The notes under the pieces were generated by a model, which ran no database searches, was not told the origin of the DNA, and saw nothing but the letters and a program-made list of their open reading frames with translations. Both the position numbers and the translations under genes were made by a program. DNA of 64,000 nt, taken from the NCBI RefSeq assembly GCF_015477805.1, contig NZ_JADLQL010000001.1, positions 248,001-312,000 of the forward strand, written 5' to 3'. Origin of the DNA: Nocardia flavorosea (GTDB taxonomy: Bacteria; Actinomycetota; Actinomycetes; Mycobacteriales; Mycobacteriaceae). Below are positions 62,045 to 64,000 of the stretch, one piece after another. The stretch's first letter is position 1. Each line of letters opens with the position of its first letter.

Positions 62045-62448
62045 GGGGGGCGATGGTAACGTGACGCATTCGTTACCGGCGAAGTCGGGCAAAACATCAC
62101 GGTGGTCCGGTTCGGTCCCGGCCGTGTGAGCAGGGGGGATTCCGGATCGACGGTGTCACGGGCGGAATGCTCGCCGTGAACTCGGGCTTGAAACGAAACT
62201 ATTTCTGTCCGCCCTGTTTCTTCCGGAAACGGCCCCGCTGTGGTTCATGCCCCGGCGGTTGTTGCCGAGTTCGGCGTATCACGGGTCCGCGGCCACCGGC
62301 CGGATCGAGGCGGCTATCGCGATCCGGCGGCATGGAGTCGCGAGAATGGGTAACGTGATAGTCGCATAATGGAAATTGGGTTCTTAGATGAGCGGCCCCG
62401 ATCGGGGAGGCCGGTGCCGGGGGCCCGCAGTGATCGAAGGAGTGCGCC
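62045..62448. other. Divergent intergenic region between arabinosyltransferase and P450
   Basis: About 400 bp holding both promoters. A mildly AT-rich section (62190-62225 and 62340-62390) likely contains the P450 promoter; no strong palindrome was noticed. No gene is supported. Confidence 0.4.
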
Positions 62449-63660
62449 GTGGCCCGCGCCGACCGCATATATTGGGACCCCTTCGACCGGGATATCGCCC
62501 GCGACCCCTATCCGGTCTACCGCCGGTTACGCCGCGAAGCGCCGCTCTACTACAACGACGAGCACGATTTCTACGTCCTGAGCCGCTACGACGATATCGA
62601 CCGCGCCCTGCTGGATTGGCAGACCTTCTCGTCGTCGCGCGGTCCCATCCTGGAGATCATCAAGGCGGGAGTCGAGATCCCGCCGGGCACCCTGCTGATG
62701 GAGGACCCGCCGGCGCACGATATCTACCGTGCGCTGCTCGCCCGCGTGTTCACGCCGCGGCGAGTGCTCTCACTCGAACCGCAGATCCGAAAGCTGTGCA
62801 CGCGCTCGCTGGACCGCCTTGCAGGTGCGGGCCGCTTCGATCTCATGACCGCATTCGCGAACGAGGTGCCGATGCGGGTGATCGGCATGCTGCTCGGTAT
62901 CCCGGAATCCGACCAGCAGGGTGTGCGCGATCGGGCCGACGCGAATCTGCGCACCGAACCCGGGCAGCAGATGCAGGTCTCGGACCAGGCCATCCCGCAC
63001 GCCGACAGCTTCGCCGAATACATCGACTGGCGCGCCGAACATCCTTCCGACGACCTGATGACCGAGTTGCTGAACGCGCAATTCGAGGACACCGAGGGAG
63101 TGACACGCACCCTCACCCGGCAGGAGATCCTGACCTATATCTCGGTGGTCGCCGGCGCCGGCAACGAGACCACCGCCCGGTTGCTCGGCTGGCTGGGGAC
63201 ACTGCTGGCCCGCCACCCGCAACAGCGCGCCGAACTGGTGGCGGATCCGCGGCTGATTCCCAATGCGATCGAGGAGACCCTGCGGTTCGAGCCCACCGGT
63301 CACGCGATCGCCCGCTATGTCACCACCGATGTCGAACTGCACGGCACCACGGTGCCGGCCGGTAGCGCCATGATGCTGCTGGTCGCCTCCGCCAACCGCG
63401 ACCCCGACCGCTGGGACGATCCGGACACCTACGATATCCGCCGCCGGATCGCCAATCTGCGGACCTTCGGTTTCGGCACCCACTATTGCCTCGGCGCCTC
63501 ACTGGCCCGGCTCGAGGCACGGGTGGCGCTGGAGGAGTTCCTGAAACGGTTCCCGGTCTGGGAGGTCGACTGGGACGCGCTGGAACTCTCCTCCACGTCC
63601 ACGATGCGCGGCTGGGAAACCGTGCCGATCGCCGTCGGCCGGCCCGCAGTCCACGCCTGA
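62449..63660 (+). CDS. Cytochrome P450
   Basis: 403-residue soluble P450. I-helix GAGNETT (236-242), K-helix ETLR (276-279), heme loop FGFGTHYC with axial Cys347. GAAGGAG eight bases before the GTG. The I-helix N-E-T-T variant and YCLGASLARLE heme region resemble mycobacterial P450s acting on fatty acids, steroids or terpenes. An acyl-CoA ligase gene starts about 200 bp downstream on the same strand, suggesting oxidation of a lipid followed by CoA activation (inference). Divergent from the arabinosyltransferase. Confidence 0.93.
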   Translation: MARADRIYWDPFDRDIARDPYPVYRRLRREAPLYYNDEHDFYVLSRYDDIDRALLDWQTFSSSRGPILEIIKAGVEIPPGTLLMEDPPAHDIYRALLARVFTPRRVLSLEPQIRKLCTRSLDRLAGAGRFDLMTAFANEVPMRVIGMLLGIPESDQQGVRDRADANLRTEPGQQMQVSDQAIPHADSFAEYIDWRAEHPSDDLMTELLNAQFEDTEGVTRTLTRQEILTYISVVAGAGNETTARLLGWLGTLLARHPQQRAELVADPRLIPNAIEETLRFEPTGHAIARYVTTDVELHGTTVPAGSAMMLLVASANRDPDRWDDPDTYDIRRRIANLRTFGFGTHYCLGASLARLEARVALEEFLKRFPVWEVDWDALELSSTSTMRGWETVPIAVGRPAVHA

Positions 63661-63862
63661 CTGCGCCGAACCGCACATTGCGCAGACCGGAGGAGCGGCC
63701 TCTGCTGTACGGCCGGGGAAACGCATCGTCGGCGGGCTGTCGTCCGGGCAACCTGCTCCGGGCGATCCGCCGGAATGCGCCTCGAGAATGCCGAATACGC
63801 TACGAAGGCATGCAGTCCGGGCGTAGTCTTCGGATTCGATCGATCCGAGTCTGGAGTGCAAT

Positions 63863-64000
63863 ATGGCCGGTGCTGCGGAAATGATGTCCCGAGGAATGAG
63901 CGCAGGCGATCAGCTCGCCCGCCATGCACGCAAGATCCCGGAGACGCCGGCGTTGCGGTTCGGTGGAATTTCGCGTAACTACCGTCAATTGGACGAGCGG
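63863..64000 (+). CDS. Start of an acyl-CoA ligase / FadD-type adenylating enzyme (3' end outside window)
   Basis: 46 codons are visible before the window ends. The sequence GDQLARHARKIPETPALRFG followed by NYRQLDER is the standard opening of actinobacterial fatty-acyl-CoA synthetases (substrate activation with ATP and CoA). GGAG lies six bases before the ATG, supporting this start. The catalytic motifs lie beyond the end. It is on the same strand as the P450 and may be cotranscribed with it. Confidence 0.75.
   Translation, partial: MAGAAEMMSRGMSAGDQLARHARKIPETPALRFGGISRNYRQLDER

Overview
The window is very GC-rich actinobacterial DNA, and several genes point to a mycolic-acid actinomycete, most likely Nocardia or a close relative in the Mycobacteriales. 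The markers are a full-length EmbA/B/C-type arabinosyltransferase, a CYP136-like P450 beside a TetR gene, a furA-katG pair, a DesA3-like desaturase, a CmtR-like metal sensor, a mycofactocin-coupled dehydrogenase and luciferase-like (F420/FMN) oxidoreductases. No rRNA, tRNA, CRISPR array or intact insertion sequence was seen.

Layout. 0-3 kb: end of a mannitol-type polyol dehydrogenase converging on xylulokinase, then a small XRE regulator. 3.1-6.7 kb: a TetR/NmrA divergent pair sharing a paired palindromic operator, then an ABC-F ribosome-protection gene behind a consensus promoter, an 8-codon leader peptide and hairpins. 7-13 kb: DUF2252 protein, XRE regulator, an endolysin-like amidase with a holin-like partner, a decayed roadblock gene and a fatty-acid desaturase. 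13-20.6 kb: type II NADH dehydrogenase, TetR, CYP136-like P450, furA-katG and a tandem universal stress protein. 21-24.8 kb: a translationally coupled ABC exporter plus two-component system, preceded by a 14-residue Trp/Tyr-rich mini-ORF.

24.9-43.4 kb is a catabolic island. It holds an alcohol dehydrogenase, four SDRs (one mycofactocin-coupled), a Cys-less Ltp-type thiolase with a DUF35 partner, a SnoaL-like protein, two luciferase-like monooxygenases, an MFS permease, a ferredoxin and convergent P450, an amidohydrolase-like protein, an enoyl-CoA hydratase and an acyl-CoA ligase. GntR and IclR genes lie inside it. Together these look like uptake, hydroxylation, alcohol/ketone oxidation, CoA activation and beta-oxidation or retro-aldol cleavage of an unidentified, probably alicyclic or terpenoid/steroid-like, substrate.

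43.6-56 kb is mixed: HhH-GPD protein, flavodiiron-like metallo-beta-lactamase, YczE-like membrane protein, a P450/TetR pair around a perfect 21-bp inverted repeat, a VOC protein, a CmtR-like/CDF/DUF3703 metal cassette, a DUF6461 protein, a YiiX-like papain-fold protein, small membrane proteins, a flavoprotein/ECF41 sigma pair and a SUKH-type protein with an internal duplication. 56-64 kb: dihydroxy-acid dehydratase, a small secreted protein, an apparently lone arabinosyltransferase, a P450 and the start of an acyl-CoA ligase that runs off the window.
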